Shown one piece after another: positions 16,943 through 25,359 of a DNA stretch of 38,588 nt; position 1 is the stretch's first letter; the number at the start of each line of letters is the position of its first letter. The position numbers and the translations under genes are program-made. The notes beneath the pieces are model-generated. The model had not been told where the DNA came from and searched no databases. It saw nothing but the letters and a program-made list of their open reading frames with translations. Source of the DNA: Planctomycetota bacterium (GTDB lineage Bacteria; Planctomycetota; UBA1135; GCA-002686595); the NCBI GenBank assembly GCA_027083445.1, contig JALWOP010000422.1:1-38588 (forward strand), read 5' to 3'.

Positions 16943-18045
16943 GGCTTGTAGGTGATCTCCACCTGGACGAGGCCCCCCGCTCCGACGGTCACCTCGCCGC
17001 CAAGCTTGCCCTTGCCGTAGGTCTCCTGCCACGACTCGATGCGATAGGTTCCCGGCGGAACGTCCTCGATGACGAAGGTGCCGTCACTTCCCGTCACCGC
17101 GAACCAGGGGTGCTCGACGACGCAGACCTTGGCGCTCATCCAGGGGTGGATGTCACAGGCGAACTGGATCGGAATCTCCTCGCGGGTCGGCACGGGAAGG
17201 GCCAGGGGCGCGGAGCCTGCTTGAATCGACAGGTTCGAACCGGGATAGCGGACACCGCTCGAGTGGACGTTGTGCGTCACCTGGTCTGCGTTGGCTGCCT
17301 GCAAGGGCCTGCCGGCCTGGATGCCGATGACATGGGGCACGTACATGCAACCGCGCTGATCGATGACGAGGGGAGCTTTCGGCGGCGGCGGTACGCTGAC
17401 TCCGGGGGGAATCGAACGCAGATAGACGAAGACGTTCTGGAAACGATCCCCATGCACGACGACCTCTTCGGAAAGAGGTGTCTCGGTGTGCGCCGCGCAC
17501 CCTTGCGTCTGCGCGATCTTGTCCAGGACCCGGCGCAGGGGCGGCTCCCCAGCGAAGAAGACCGTGCCGGTGATGCGGCCCGGTGTCTCGCCGCTGGCGC
17601 TGCCGGGATCGAGGACGGTGATCACCGCGCTGGCGTGACTGCCGCCGCTCCGACGTCCCCCGCGGCCTCGACTCCCCGAGCGAACCTCCTGCACGGTTCC
17701 CCCCTGCGAATCGGTGAGCGCGGGCTCGGAAGGGCCCCCATCGAGGGACCCTTCCACCTGGGCGGCCCCATCATCCTGGGGGACGACCGAGATGGGCGGC
17801 CCCAATGCCACGGCTTCCCCCTGCTCGGGTGCCTCGGCATCTTGCGTGGGGGGCGTGACGTGCTTTCCGCCGCGGGGAGTGGCTGCGCTCCTCGCGGTGG
17901 AGGTGGGTCTCTTCGCAGCCTCCTCCGCCGCAGTGAAGGGGCGCCGGCGCTTGTGGATCTCGGCTCCAAAGCCTCCGTCGCAGGAATTGAGCAGGAGAAC
18001 CGACATCCCGGCCGGCAGGAACAGAAGCAGGGGAGGGAGACGCAT
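16939..18045 (-). CDS. Cupredoxin-like lipoprotein (copy A)
   Basis: A 368-residue paralogue of the adjacent lipoprotein. The signal ends in L-N-S-C22, a slightly atypical lipobox because Asn is unusual before Ser-Cys. A long low-complexity linker (about residues 30-145, rich in Gly, Ser, Arg, Glu and Pro) separates the anchor from the folded part. That part contains 'GTVFFAGEPPL', 'QTQGC' (C183), 'RGCMYVPHVIGIQAGRPL', H258 ('VTHNVH') and C297-D-I-H300-P-W-M303, then a regulatory-like C-terminal beta domain ('GTFVIEDVPPGTYRIESWQE'). The same copper-ligand pattern as copy B suggests electron transfer or copper handling. A -10-like TATCCT is 7 bases before the ATG, implying an almost leaderless message. 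The gene is 27 bases downstream of the glutamate-synthase-like gene. Confidence 0.85.
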   Translation of the reverse strand: MRLPPLLLFLPAGMSVLLLNSCDGGFGAEIHKRRRPFTAAEEAAKRPTSTARSAATPRGGKHVTPPTQDAEAPEQGEAVALGPPISVVPQDDGAAQVEGSLDGGPSEPALTDSQGGTVQEVRSGSRGRGGRRSGGSHASAVITVLDPGSASGETPGRITGTVFFAGEPPLRRVLDKIAQTQGCAAHTETPLSEEVVVHGDRFQNVFVYLRSIPPGVSVPPPPKAPLVIDQRGCMYVPHVIGIQAGRPLQAANADQVTHNVHSSGVRYPGSNLSIQAGSAPLALPVPTREEIPIQFACDIHPWMSAKVCVVEHPWFAVTGSDGTFVIEDVPPGTYRIESWQETYGKGKLGGEVTVGAGGLVQVEITYKP

Positions 18046-18052
18046 GGGATGC

Positions 18053-18058
18053 AGGATA
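18053..18058 (-). promoter_or_regulatory. -10-like element TATCCT next to lipoprotein start
   Basis: TATCCT on the minus strand ends 7 bases before the ATG at 18045, in the 27-base gap after the glutamate-synthase-like gene. A normal distance from -10 to the transcript start would put that start at the ATG itself, so a leaderless transcript is likely if the element is used. No good -35 is visible. Confidence 0.4.
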
Positions 18059-18072
18059 GCGCCTGGGCTGCT

Positions 18073-19671
18073 TCAGACCACGGGCCGGACGGCCGCGGGC
18101 TGGAAGGAATCCGCCTGGGCCAGGTTCCAAGCGTGGGCGAATGGCTCGGGAACGGGCTCGACCACCAGGGAGCCCGGCGCGATCCAAGGGTAGATCTCGC
18201 GATAGGTACGAACGCGCGTCGGAGAGACACGACGATGGATGTGATCGGGGGACAACTCGCCGGGATCGTCGAGCCCGGCGGCCCCGACCAGCTCCAGCAG
18301 GGCCTCGACGGTCTCGTGCTGGAAAGAGGCCACGCGCCTCGCCTTGTCATCCACACTGAGCCCCGCCACCAGGCGCCCATCCTGGGTAGCGACGCCGACA
18401 GGGCAGTGGTTCGAGTTGCAGCGGCGGGCTTGGATGCAGCCCAGGGCGAGCATCATGCCGCGGGCCGAGGCGCAGAGGTCGGCGCCCAGGGCCAAGGCAC
18501 GCGCCATGTGGAAGCCGCTGGTGATCTTGCCACTGGCGATGACCTTGACCCGCTCCCGCAGGTCGAACCCGACCAGACTGTTGTGTACGAACATGAGCCC
18601 TTCGAAGAGGGGACAGCCCATGCGGTTGGAAAACTCCAGGGGTGCTGCGCCGGTACCCCCCTCGCCCCCATCGACCTGGATGTAGTCGGGGACGAGTCCC
18701 GATTGGTGCATCGCCTTGCAGAGGGCCAAGAACTCGAAGGGCTGCCCGACACAGAGTTTGATCCCCACCGGCTTGCCCCCCGATTCCCGGCGCAGGAGAT
18801 CGAGAAACTCCAGTAGCTCGAGGGGCGTCTGAAACGCGGTGTGAGCCGGTGGAGAGAGGACGTCGTGGCCGAGGGGCACCCCGCGTATGGCGGCGATCTC
18901 CTCGGTCAGCTTTGCAGCGGGCAGAATACCCCCGTGTCCGGGCTTGGCCCCCTGGCTCAGCTTGACCTCGATCATGCGCACGCGGGGGTGCTGTGCGTTG
19001 CTCCGGAAGCGTTCCAGATCAAAGCGTCCATCCTCGCTGCGACAACCGAAATAGCCGGTCCCGATCTGCCAGATGAGATCGCCTCCCCCTGCCAGGTGGT
19101 GCGTACTGAGCCCGCCCTCGCCGGTGTTGAGCGAGAACCCGCCCTGGGCGGCGCCCCGACTGAGGGCCAGTACCGCGTTGCTCGAAAGCGCACCAAAACT
19201 CATGGCCGACACCCCCAGGAGGGCGGCGTCGTAGGGCTGGGCGCAATCGGCTCCGATACGCACGCGCGGCGTCTCCTCGCGGGGAGGCCGAGCCAAGAGC
19301 GAGTGGGCCATCCACTCGTAGCCGACTTCGTAGACGTTGCGCTGGGTCCCGAAGGGGACGGTGTCGAGGGCCCCCTTGGCCCGTTGGTAGACCACGGAGC
19401 GCGCCTCGCGGTGGAAGGGCGTTCCGTCGAGGTTCGATTCGATGAAGTATTGGCTGATCTCAGGACGCACGAACTCCAGGAGGTATCGCAGGTGCCCAAC
19501 GACCGGGAAGTTGCGCAGCACCGCGTGCTTGCACTGCATCACGTCGTAGATCCCGACCAGCCCCAGGGCGACGACCAGCCCCACCAGGAGCCAGCAATAG
19601 GGAAAGAGGAGCGCCAAGAGAACCGAACCGACCAAGCCGGCGGCGAGGGAGAGGAAAAAGGCGCTGCGCAT
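18073..19671 (-). CDS. Membrane-anchored FMN-binding glutamate synthase family protein
   Basis: A 532-residue protein of the archaeal-type or GltB-like FMN-binding glutamate synthase family. Two membrane helices lie at the N-terminus (about residues 3-40, 'LLVGLVVALGLVGIYD'), followed by 'RNFPVVGHLRYLLE' and the TIM-barrel FMN domain. Visible motifs include 'SAMSFGALSSNAVLALSRGA', 'NTGEGGLS', 'KLSQGAKPGHGG', 'VDGGEGGTGAAP' and the cluster cysteines C412, C418 and C423 (C-x5-C-x4-C in 'CIQARRCNSNHC'), which would bind the 3Fe-4S centre. It lacks the glutaminase domain of full GltB, so it is probably not a complete glutamate synthase; the family's substrate is unsettled. The start at 19671 overlaps the upstream RNase stop as TGATG; longer in-frame extension lies inside that gene and is rejected. 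Confidence 0.92.
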   Translation of the reverse strand: MRSAFFLSLAAGLVGSVLLALLFPYCWLLVGLVVALGLVGIYDVMQCKHAVLRNFPVVGHLRYLLEFVRPEISQYFIESNLDGTPFHREARSVVYQRAKGALDTVPFGTQRNVYEVGYEWMAHSLLARPPREETPRVRIGADCAQPYDAALLGVSAMSFGALSSNAVLALSRGAAQGGFSLNTGEGGLSTHHLAGGGDLIWQIGTGYFGCRSEDGRFDLERFRSNAQHPRVRMIEVKLSQGAKPGHGGILPAAKLTEEIAAIRGVPLGHDVLSPPAHTAFQTPLELLEFLDLLRRESGGKPVGIKLCVGQPFEFLALCKAMHQSGLVPDYIQVDGGEGGTGAAPLEFSNRMGCPLFEGLMFVHNSLVGFDLRERVKVIASGKITSGFHMARALALGADLCASARGMMLALGCIQARRCNSNHCPVGVATQDGRLVAGLSVDDKARRVASFQHETVEALLELVGAAGLDDPGELSPDHIHRRVSPTRVRTYREIYPWIAPGSLVVEPVPEPFAHAWNLAQADSFQPAAVRPVV

Positions 19672-21440
19672 CAGGCGAGTTCGAGGAGTACCTGGAGTCG
19701 GATGAAGTCCACGTCCTTGACGCGAACGGCCACTGGATAACCTTCGGTGAAGGAGAGACTGCGTCGCCCCACGCGGACGGTCAGGGTGGACCCCTCGACC
19801 TTGGGACGCTCGCCCAGGGTGCGCGTGGGCAGGAAGCCGGTGACGTTGAGGTCGACGATATCGACCTCCATCCCCCCCCGGGAGACGCGGCGCACCTTGG
19901 CGGCCAGCTTCTCGCCGATGCGCGGCTCCATGTACTGGCAAATCTTGAGATCCTTGACCGCGTACTCGGCCATCTCGGCCACCTCGGCCTGGATCGAGCA
20001 GTGGGCCGCCATGTCATTCAGATCGGCGAGCAGGGCCTCCGAGCGCAGCTCTTCCTCGGCGGCCTGAGCGTCATCGCCCTCGATGGCCCAAAGCCAGCGA
20101 TGGACGATCAGATCGGGATAGCGGCGGATCGGTGAAGTGAAGTGCAGGTAGGCCTCGCGCGCCAAGCCGAAGTGTTGCGCTACGTCCTGGTGGTCTTTGA
20201 CCTCGTAGACCGCGCGCTCGACCAGACCCATGATGCGGCTGATGAGCGCCTCGGCGTTGGGTTTGCGTCGCGCTTGGCGGATCATGCGTCCGATGTCGCG
20301 CCCGGTGAGTCGTTCCTTCTTGGGAACACGAATCCCGTGCTTGGCGAGGCCGGCTGCCACCGCGGCGATCTCTTCGGGATCCTTCTCGGGATGCACCCGA
20401 TAGAGCGTCGGCAGGCCCCGTCGCCGAAAGAGATCCCCCACCGCCTGGTTGGCCGCCAGCGCGGTCTCCTCGATCAGGGTCTGGGAGAAGTAGCGCGGGG
20501 CATCGACGATGGCTTGGACCTCGCCCTTTTCGTCGAACAGAAACTTCTTCTCGCTCGACTGAATGCGCAGAGAGCCCTTGGCGTCCCGGATCGCTTGCTG
20601 GCGCCGGGTCCAGACTGCGAAGCGTTCCAACGGTTCGCGCAGATCCTCCAGCTCCCGGGCTGCCTCGGTTCCCGCGTCGTCCAACAGCTCCTGGACGGCT
20701 TGATAGGTACAGCGCTTGACGCTGCGAATGACCGACTTGGCCACGCGCGCCTCCTTGCGCTCTCCGGTGGCATCGAAGGTCATCAGCACCGAGTAGGCCA
20801 GGCGCGGACGCCCCTCGACCAGGGAGCAGAGCCCGTTGGAGAGCTCCTCGGGCAGCATGGGAAGGACCTGGTCGGGAAGGTAGACCGAGGTCGCGCGCGC
20901 CAGGGCCTCCTCGTCCAGAGCCGTGCCCGGCACGACGTAGTGGGCGACATCGGCGATGTGCACCCCGACCTGGACGGCCCCTCCCTCGAGGGGACGAATC
21001 GAAATCGCGTCGTCGAAGTCCCGGGCATCCGGACCGTCGATGGTGAAGATGCACTCCTTGCGCAAATCGAGACGGCCCGCGAACTCGGACGGGTCGGGGT
21101 CGGGGGGCAGGCTCCCGACCTCCTTCAGGACATCCTCGGGGAAGGTGGTGCGCAGGCGGAAGGAGCGCAGGAGTTCGAGTTCGTCCGACTCGGGGTCCCG
21201 GTAGCAGGGCGGCCCGACAGCCATCGGCCCATCTGCCGCGGGGCGGCGACCGATCCTCTCCCGGATCCCCTGATCCAAACCGACGAGTGCCTCGAGCTCC
21301 CCATCGTCGAGGAGCTCCTCCCCCTCGTCGCTCTCGACACGCCAGCCCCGATCCGAACGGGGCTCGGGATCCTCGCCGCCCCCCTTGGAGCGCCGAAGAT
21401 CCCGAAAGCTCTTGAACTCGCCGCCACTCGAACCGCTCAT
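19671..21440 (-). CDS. rnr: RNase II/RNase R family 3'-5' exoribonuclease
   Basis: A 589-residue RNB-family exonuclease that should degrade RNA processively from the 3' end. The catalytic motif is visible as D135-G-P-D138-A-R-D141-F-D143-D144. 'HIADVAHYVVPGTALDEEA', 'YLPDQVLPMLPEELSNGLCSL' and 'HFTSPIRRYPDLIVHR' are standard RNB segments. A C-terminal S1 RNA-binding domain starts near 'IGEKLAAKVRRVSRGG'. At 589 residues it is shorter than typical RNase R; the first ~115 residues are acidic and glycine-rich and do not look like full cold-shock domains. ATG at 21440 was preferred over a GTG at 21467; the G-rich tract just upstream could act as ribosome site. The downstream glutamate-synthase-like gene is coupled by TGATG. 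Confidence 0.92.
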   Translation of the reverse strand: MSGSSGGEFKSFRDLRRSKGGGEDPEPRSDRGWRVESDEGEELLDDGELEALVGLDQGIRERIGRRPAADGPMAVGPPCYRDPESDELELLRSFRLRTTFPEDVLKEVGSLPPDPDPSEFAGRLDLRKECIFTIDGPDARDFDDAISIRPLEGGAVQVGVHIADVAHYVVPGTALDEEALARATSVYLPDQVLPMLPEELSNGLCSLVEGRPRLAYSVLMTFDATGERKEARVAKSVIRSVKRCTYQAVQELLDDAGTEAARELEDLREPLERFAVWTRRQQAIRDAKGSLRIQSSEKKFLFDEKGEVQAIVDAPRYFSQTLIEETALAANQAVGDLFRRRGLPTLYRVHPEKDPEEIAAVAAGLAKHGIRVPKKERLTGRDIGRMIRQARRKPNAEALISRIMGLVERAVYEVKDHQDVAQHFGLAREAYLHFTSPIRRYPDLIVHRWLWAIEGDDAQAAEEELRSEALLADLNDMAAHCSIQAEVAEMAEYAVKDLKICQYMEPRIGEKLAAKVRRVSRGGMEVDIVDLNVTGFLPTRTLGERPKVEGSTLTVRVGRRSLSFTEGYPVAVRVKDVDFIRLQVLLELA

Positions 21441-21496
21441 GCCCCCCAGTTTGCCGCCTGCGGACACGCCCAGGAAGCATCTAGGCCGTGTTCATC

Positions 21497-21524
21497 TTGC
21501 CAAGGCACCGAGCTCTGCTAGGCT
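21497..21524 (+). promoter_or_regulatory. Candidate sigma-70-type promoter for the DUF5060 gene
   Basis: TTGCCA (21497-21502), a 16-base spacer, then TAGGCT (21519-21524). This is the best -35/-10 pair seen in the window. The ATG at 21580 would have a leader of about 50 bases. It lies in the 139-base gap between the divergently oriented RNase gene and this gene. Confidence 0.5.
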
Positions 21525-21579
21525 CGACTTCCCCGAAGCCACGCCGCGACCCTCCCCGAACCGGGGCAATCACAACCCC

Positions 21580-24312
21580 ATGCGAAAACGCCTCTCGGCG
21601 GCTTTCACGACCTGGCTCCTCCTGCTCACTTGTCCTACGAGCGCCCTTGCCGATGGCGTCCAGGTCACGCTGCGCGGAAGTCGAGTGGAACAGGTCTCCG
21701 CAGGCACGACGGTCCTGCCCGCCGATCAACTCAGGCCCGGCCACTCCAGCGGTGAGGTGGAGTTTCAGGAAAGCGGATTCGCCGTCGGTGCCGCCGACGA
21801 CCGCAACCTGGAGACCTACTTCGCCCGCCAGAGCACGAGCCCCATCCTCGATGTGGATCTCGGCTCGTGGAGGGATCAGGGGACCGGCTACGACTTCTTC
21901 CTCTTCGAGGTGGGAGGCAATGATGCGGTCCGCGTCCGTGCCCGCTTTCCCGACGGCAGCCTGGGCCGACCGGTTGCGCTCCACGGCTGGAGCCCGACCG
22001 GATACCACCCTCCTTCAGGTGCCAACGCGGGGCAAGAAGTCCAAGCGCTCGCCTTTTCCGCTGCCCAGCTCCGGGATGCCGCCGGCCAGCCCCTACCCGC
22101 GGGGGTCACCTTGAGCGGTCTGCGCTTCGAATCGGCCACCTTCGATGTAGCCGCTTTCCTGGTTCACCGGGTCGACCCTGCGGCCCGGGTCGACGGGGAC
22201 GGGAGCGTCCAGGTCACGGGGACCTTGCGCGCGGGGCAACTCGTCGAGTTGGTCTACTCCGGGCCTTGGGCCTCCGAAACCGACATCGCCCCCAGTCCCT
22301 TCCGGGACGCCCGGCTCAGCGTGACGTTCACCGGCCCCGCTGGGGTGACCCTGCGCATCCCCGGCTTCTTCGACGGTGACGGAGATGAGGGTGAGTGGGG
22401 CACGGTCTGGAAGGTCCGTTTCCGTCCACCCGCCCCGGGTGTGTGGGTTGCCCGAGCCGAGTTCCGCCAGGGGAGCGACGTTGCGGTCGATCCTTCCCTT
22501 CCCGGTACTCCCGGCCTGCTCGACGGAGTGACGACGACTTTCGCGGTCGGTGAACTAGATCCTTCGGCGCCGGGCTTCCTCGGCCGGGGTTGCCTGCACG
22601 CAACGGGAGAGGCTTATCCCCGCTTCGCCACGGGAGAGCCCTTCCTCGAGGTGGGGGTCAACAGTCCCGAGAACCTGCTCGCCTACCGGGGCTTTGACGG
22701 GGTGGTCAAATCTCCGCAGGGAGCAGGCAACCTGCACAGTTTCCAGCCCCACGTTTCGGACTGGAAGCCAGGGGACCCCCTTTTCATCGGCCGGGACCAC
22801 GGAGTCGACTCGAAGGGGTTGATCGGGGCTCTGAACTACCTTTCGGACCAGGGTCTGAACTCGGTCTACGCCCTCACGATGAATCTGGGCGGAGACGGCT
22901 GGGACGTCTCTCCCTTCCTTGGGATCGCTCCTACCCCATTCGATCGCACTCACTACGACACCAGTCGCCTCCGTCAGTGGGAGGTTGTCTTCGAGCACGC
23001 CGCGCGCCGGGGGATTCTGTTGCATCTCGTCCTGGGAGAGACCGAGACCTTGAACGAAACCTGGCTCGACGGGGGTACCTTTGGAGCGGAGCGACGCCTC
23101 TACCTGCGCGAGTTGGTCGCCCGCTTTGGACACCTGCCCGCGTTGACTTGGAACCTGTGTGAGGAGAATGATTTCCCTGTCCCCATGCTGCGCGAGATGG
23201 CCGATTGGATCCGCGCACTGGATCCCCAGGGTCACCCGGTCACCTTCCACAACCACCTGGGGGATTTCAGCGACTATGACGCGGTGCTGGGCGAGGCGCG
23301 CTTCGAGCAGACCGCTTTCCAATACGACCCTGATACCGCCGATACCCTCTTGGAGAGTTGGCGCGCGAAATCCGCACAGGCTGGGCAGTCCTGGATCCTC
23401 TGTGCCGTCGAACACAGTCCCTGGCAGACGGGCGTCACCGACGCCAACCACGACGAGCTGCGCAAGCGCATCCTCTACGATGTCCTCCTCTCGGGGGGCT
23501 CCCTGCAGTGGTACGCCGGCTGGCATGATCTGCCCCTCGGGGGGGACGTAAGCCTGGAGGATTTTCGCAGCCGCGAGGCCATGTGGCAGGACTGCGCTCA
23601 CGCCCTGGAGTTCATCAGGGCCCTGCCCTTTGCACGGATGGTGCCCGACGATCAGCGGGTCAGCCAGCCGAATTCCATTTACGGGGGACCGGAATGCTTC
23701 GCCCTTCCCGGTGAGCGCTATGCGGTCTACCTGCCCAAGGCTCAGCCGCCGGCCAAGCTCGACCTCTCCGGGGTGGGTGGCACCTTCCTCGCGCGCTGGT
23801 ACGACCCGCGCCTCGGTATCTGGACGGGTTCGGCTCACCTCCTGCAGGCGGGCTCCAAGGTCACCTTGCCGCTGCCGCCCCACTCCCCTTCCGAGGATTG
23901 GATCTGTCTGATCAGCCGCCGCACCAGCCTCGAGGCCGATCTCCAGAGCCTCTCGAGTTCTGCGGGGGGGACGCAGACCCTGCGCCTAGACCTCGGTCCC
24001 GCCCAGGCCGGCCGCCCCTACCGTTTGCTGGGGAGTGCAACGGGCACGAGCCCGGGCTTCTCCTTGGGCTCCGTCGTGGTGCCCTTGATCTTCGATCGCT
24101 ACACCCGGTGGTCGATCGACAACGCCGGTGGAGCCGTTCTCCCCGATGCCGTTGGGACCCTGCCCCCCTCCGGGCGAGTGGACCTCCACGTCGTCCTGGC
24201 CCCAGGGGACATGGCGCCCCTGATCGGCCAAACCCTCTACCACGCGGTCATCCTGACCCAGCCGAGTGTCGACACGGTGACGGTGGCGGTCCCCCTCCAG
24301 ATCCTTCCCTGA
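21580..24312 (+). CDS. Secreted DUF5060 domain glycoside hydrolase/collagenase-like protein
   Basis: A 910-residue secreted protein. The signal peptide (residues 1-25, ending ALA) was used to place the start at the ATG at 21580; an in-frame extension to 21385 crosses the divergent gene's start. Residues ~25-200 form an unrecognised beta-rich domain. A DUF5060 domain follows (about 205-305), with 'YSGPWASETD' and 'PFRDARLSVTF'. A TIM-barrel-like region (about 330-700) resembles the DUF4038/collagenase-like or glycosidase families, with candidate catalytic acids E528/E529 in 'WNLCEENDF' and E611 in 'CAVEHSPW'. A collagen-binding-like domain comes next. The last ~100 residues form a beta-sandwich module ('YRLLGSATGTSPGF') like one I recall from planctomycete secreted proteins. 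It is likely an extracellular carbohydrate- or glycoprotein-acting enzyme; substrate unknown. Confidence 0.88.
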   Translation: MRKRLSAAFTTWLLLLTCPTSALADGVQVTLRGSRVEQVSAGTTVLPADQLRPGHSSGEVEFQESGFAVGAADDRNLETYFARQSTSPILDVDLGSWRDQGTGYDFFLFEVGGNDAVRVRARFPDGSLGRPVALHGWSPTGYHPPSGANAGQEVQALAFSAAQLRDAAGQPLPAGVTLSGLRFESATFDVAAFLVHRVDPAARVDGDGSVQVTGTLRAGQLVELVYSGPWASETDIAPSPFRDARLSVTFTGPAGVTLRIPGFFDGDGDEGEWGTVWKVRFRPPAPGVWVARAEFRQGSDVAVDPSLPGTPGLLDGVTTTFAVGELDPSAPGFLGRGCLHATGEAYPRFATGEPFLEVGVNSPENLLAYRGFDGVVKSPQGAGNLHSFQPHVSDWKPGDPLFIGRDHGVDSKGLIGALNYLSDQGLNSVYALTMNLGGDGWDVSPFLGIAPTPFDRTHYDTSRLRQWEVVFEHAARRGILLHLVLGETETLNETWLDGGTFGAERRLYLRELVARFGHLPALTWNLCEENDFPVPMLREMADWIRALDPQGHPVTFHNHLGDFSDYDAVLGEARFEQTAFQYDPDTADTLLESWRAKSAQAGQSWILCAVEHSPWQTGVTDANHDELRKRILYDVLLSGGSLQWYAGWHDLPLGGDVSLEDFRSREAMWQDCAHALEFIRALPFARMVPDDQRVSQPNSIYGGPECFALPGERYAVYLPKAQPPAKLDLSGVGGTFLARWYDPRLGIWTGSAHLLQAGSKVTLPLPPHSPSEDWICLISRRTSLEADLQSLSSSAGGTQTLRLDLGPAQAGRPYRLLGSATGTSPGFSLGSVVVPLIFDRYTRWSIDNAGGAVLPDAVGTLPPSGRVDLHVVLAPGDMAPLIGQTLYHAVILTQPSVDTVTVAVPLQILP

Positions 24313-24342
24313 AGAGTCCTCGGCTGGATCGGCATCCGAATG

Positions 24343-24645
24343 CTATCCGGCAGACTCTCCCCCCCAATCCTCCTGGAATCGTTTCCTCACGGCTCGTTGA
24401 CCCACGGTCGCGGAGACGACGCCAGCGATGCCCAAGACCACGCCCCCCCCGCCCTTGTTGCCAGCATAGGCAAGCCAGGCCGCCGTCCCGGCATAGAGCA
24501 GCGCGGGGATCGCCAAGAGCGCCACCCACGGCAAGGCACTTGCAAGTCGCTTGCGATGTACCTTCGGTATCGAGAAGAAACCGGCCGCGTAGAAGAGAAG
24601 GCAAGCCCCCAGGGTCAAGCCACCGAAGAGAAGCGCAATCACCAT
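24343..24645 (-). CDS. Small membrane protein, hypothetical
   Basis: A 100-residue ORF with three hydrophobic stretches: about residues 2-24, 37-60 and 65-83. No family recognised. The C-terminal tail is charged ('RAVRKRFQEDW'). Support for it being real is the membrane profile, a -10-like TAGACT 29 bases upstream of the ATG and a weak AGGA ribosome-site-like sequence. It converges on the DUF5060 gene, 30 bases from its stop. An overlapping ORF on the plus strand (24340-24681) has no such features and is treated as its shadow. The gene lies in a stretch of slightly lower GC together with the DUF4375 gene. Function unknown. Confidence 0.5.
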   Translation of the reverse strand: MVIALLFGGLTLGACLLFYAAGFFSIPKVHRKRLASALPWVALLAIPALLYAGTAAWLAYAGNKGGGGVVLGIAGVVSATVGQRAVRKRFQEDWGGESAG

Positions 24646-24897
24646 CGCATGGACATCCTAGTGCATGCCGATCGAGTCTAGCGTACCCGCGATTCCACGA
24701 ATCCGCAGGATCTACAGACCCGCCTCGAGAGAGGGACCGCAATGAGCACACGGCAGCCTACCGGGATATTGCTGCCGGAGCGGAACGCCCAAGGGCCCAG
24801 CAAGCTACTCCGCAACCGAGTCCGGGCCGTGGGTGAGAACCTGGTCCACTGGCCACCCACCGGCACGCAGACTCGCCCTGAGAGTCACTGCGGAGAA
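24646..24897. other. 252-base intergenic region
   Basis: This is the longest gene-free stretch in the window. It holds the -10-like TAGACT for the small membrane protein and otherwise shows no coding, RNA or repeat signal that I can recognise. A plus-strand ORF of 93 codons (24742-25023) crosses it but has no recognisable domain and runs antisense into the DUF4375 gene, so it is not annotated. Confidence 0.5.
24675..24680 (-). promoter_or_regulatory. -10-like element TAGACT before small membrane gene
   Basis: TAGACT on the minus strand lies 29 bases upstream of the ATG at 24645. The context GCTAGACT resembles GCTAGGCT at 21517-21524 and GCTATCCT at 18060-18053. No clear -35 hexamer. Confidence 0.35.
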
Positions 24898-25359
24898 TCA
24901 GGACCCGTGAAACTCCTGCGCCCACCGGGTCAATCTTGCCCAGATCTCGTCATCCCCGCAGATGCAATCGACCCAGCCACGTACGGAGCCGGCCGTCTCA
25001 TCCAAGTGCATCTCCATATATGAGTTTCGCTTTTGGGCGTACCGCTCTGGGTGCTCCATCCCGAAGGACCTTGCGGCCTCGCTGATGGAATCCGCCGCAT
25101 CCCTCCGTCCAATCCGTTCGTACGCATCTGCGAAGAGGGAATAGGGGGGTGACTGGGGCCAGTCCTTCTCGAAGAAGTACCGTAGCCCCCCATTGTCGAT
25201 TACCCCCTTGGAGTAGACGATGGTGAGGATCGTCTGGTGTGGCTCTCCCAGGCGACAGAGGTCACCATCCACTTGCTTCAAGGCTTCCTCTGCCGCGGCG
25301 ATGAGCGGGTCCAGCCCCCATACATCCTTGGGCGTTTTGGGGTGACGTTCGCCCCTCAT
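24898..25359 (-). CDS. DUF4375 (DMP19-like) protein
   Basis: A 153-residue soluble protein of the DUF4375 family. The diagnostic core is visible: 'VYSKGVIDNGGLRYFFE' near residue 48, followed by 'DAYERIGRRDAADSISEAARSFG'. The family includes Neisseria DMP19, described as a DNA-mimic protein that sequesters a transcription factor; whether this homologue does the same is unknown. The start at 25359 lies one base after the stop of the giant exported protein gene (TAG-A-ATG), suggesting reinitiation and coupling; in-frame sequence upstream runs within the giant gene and is not part of this protein. The 24.3-25.4 kb stretch looks lower in GC than the surroundings (two 60-base lines I counted gave about 58% and 62%), so transfer is possible. 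Confidence 0.82.
   Translation of the reverse strand: MRGERHPKTPKDVWGLDPLIAAAEEALKQVDGDLCRLGEPHQTILTIVYSKGVIDNGGLRYFFEKDWPQSPPYSLFADAYERIGRRDAADSISEAARSFGMEHPERYAQKRNSYMEMHLDETAGSVRGWVDCICGDDEIWARLTRWAQEFHGS

Noticed and set aside
24313-24358. AGAGTC/GACTCT inverted repeat between the DUF5060 stop and the small membrane gene, considered as a terminator
   Set aside because: The stem is only six bases with a 34-base loop, and no T-run follows on either strand.
24340-24681. A 113-codon plus-strand frame over the small membrane gene
   Set aside because: It has no hydrophobic or domain pattern, while the minus-strand frame gives a consistent membrane protein.
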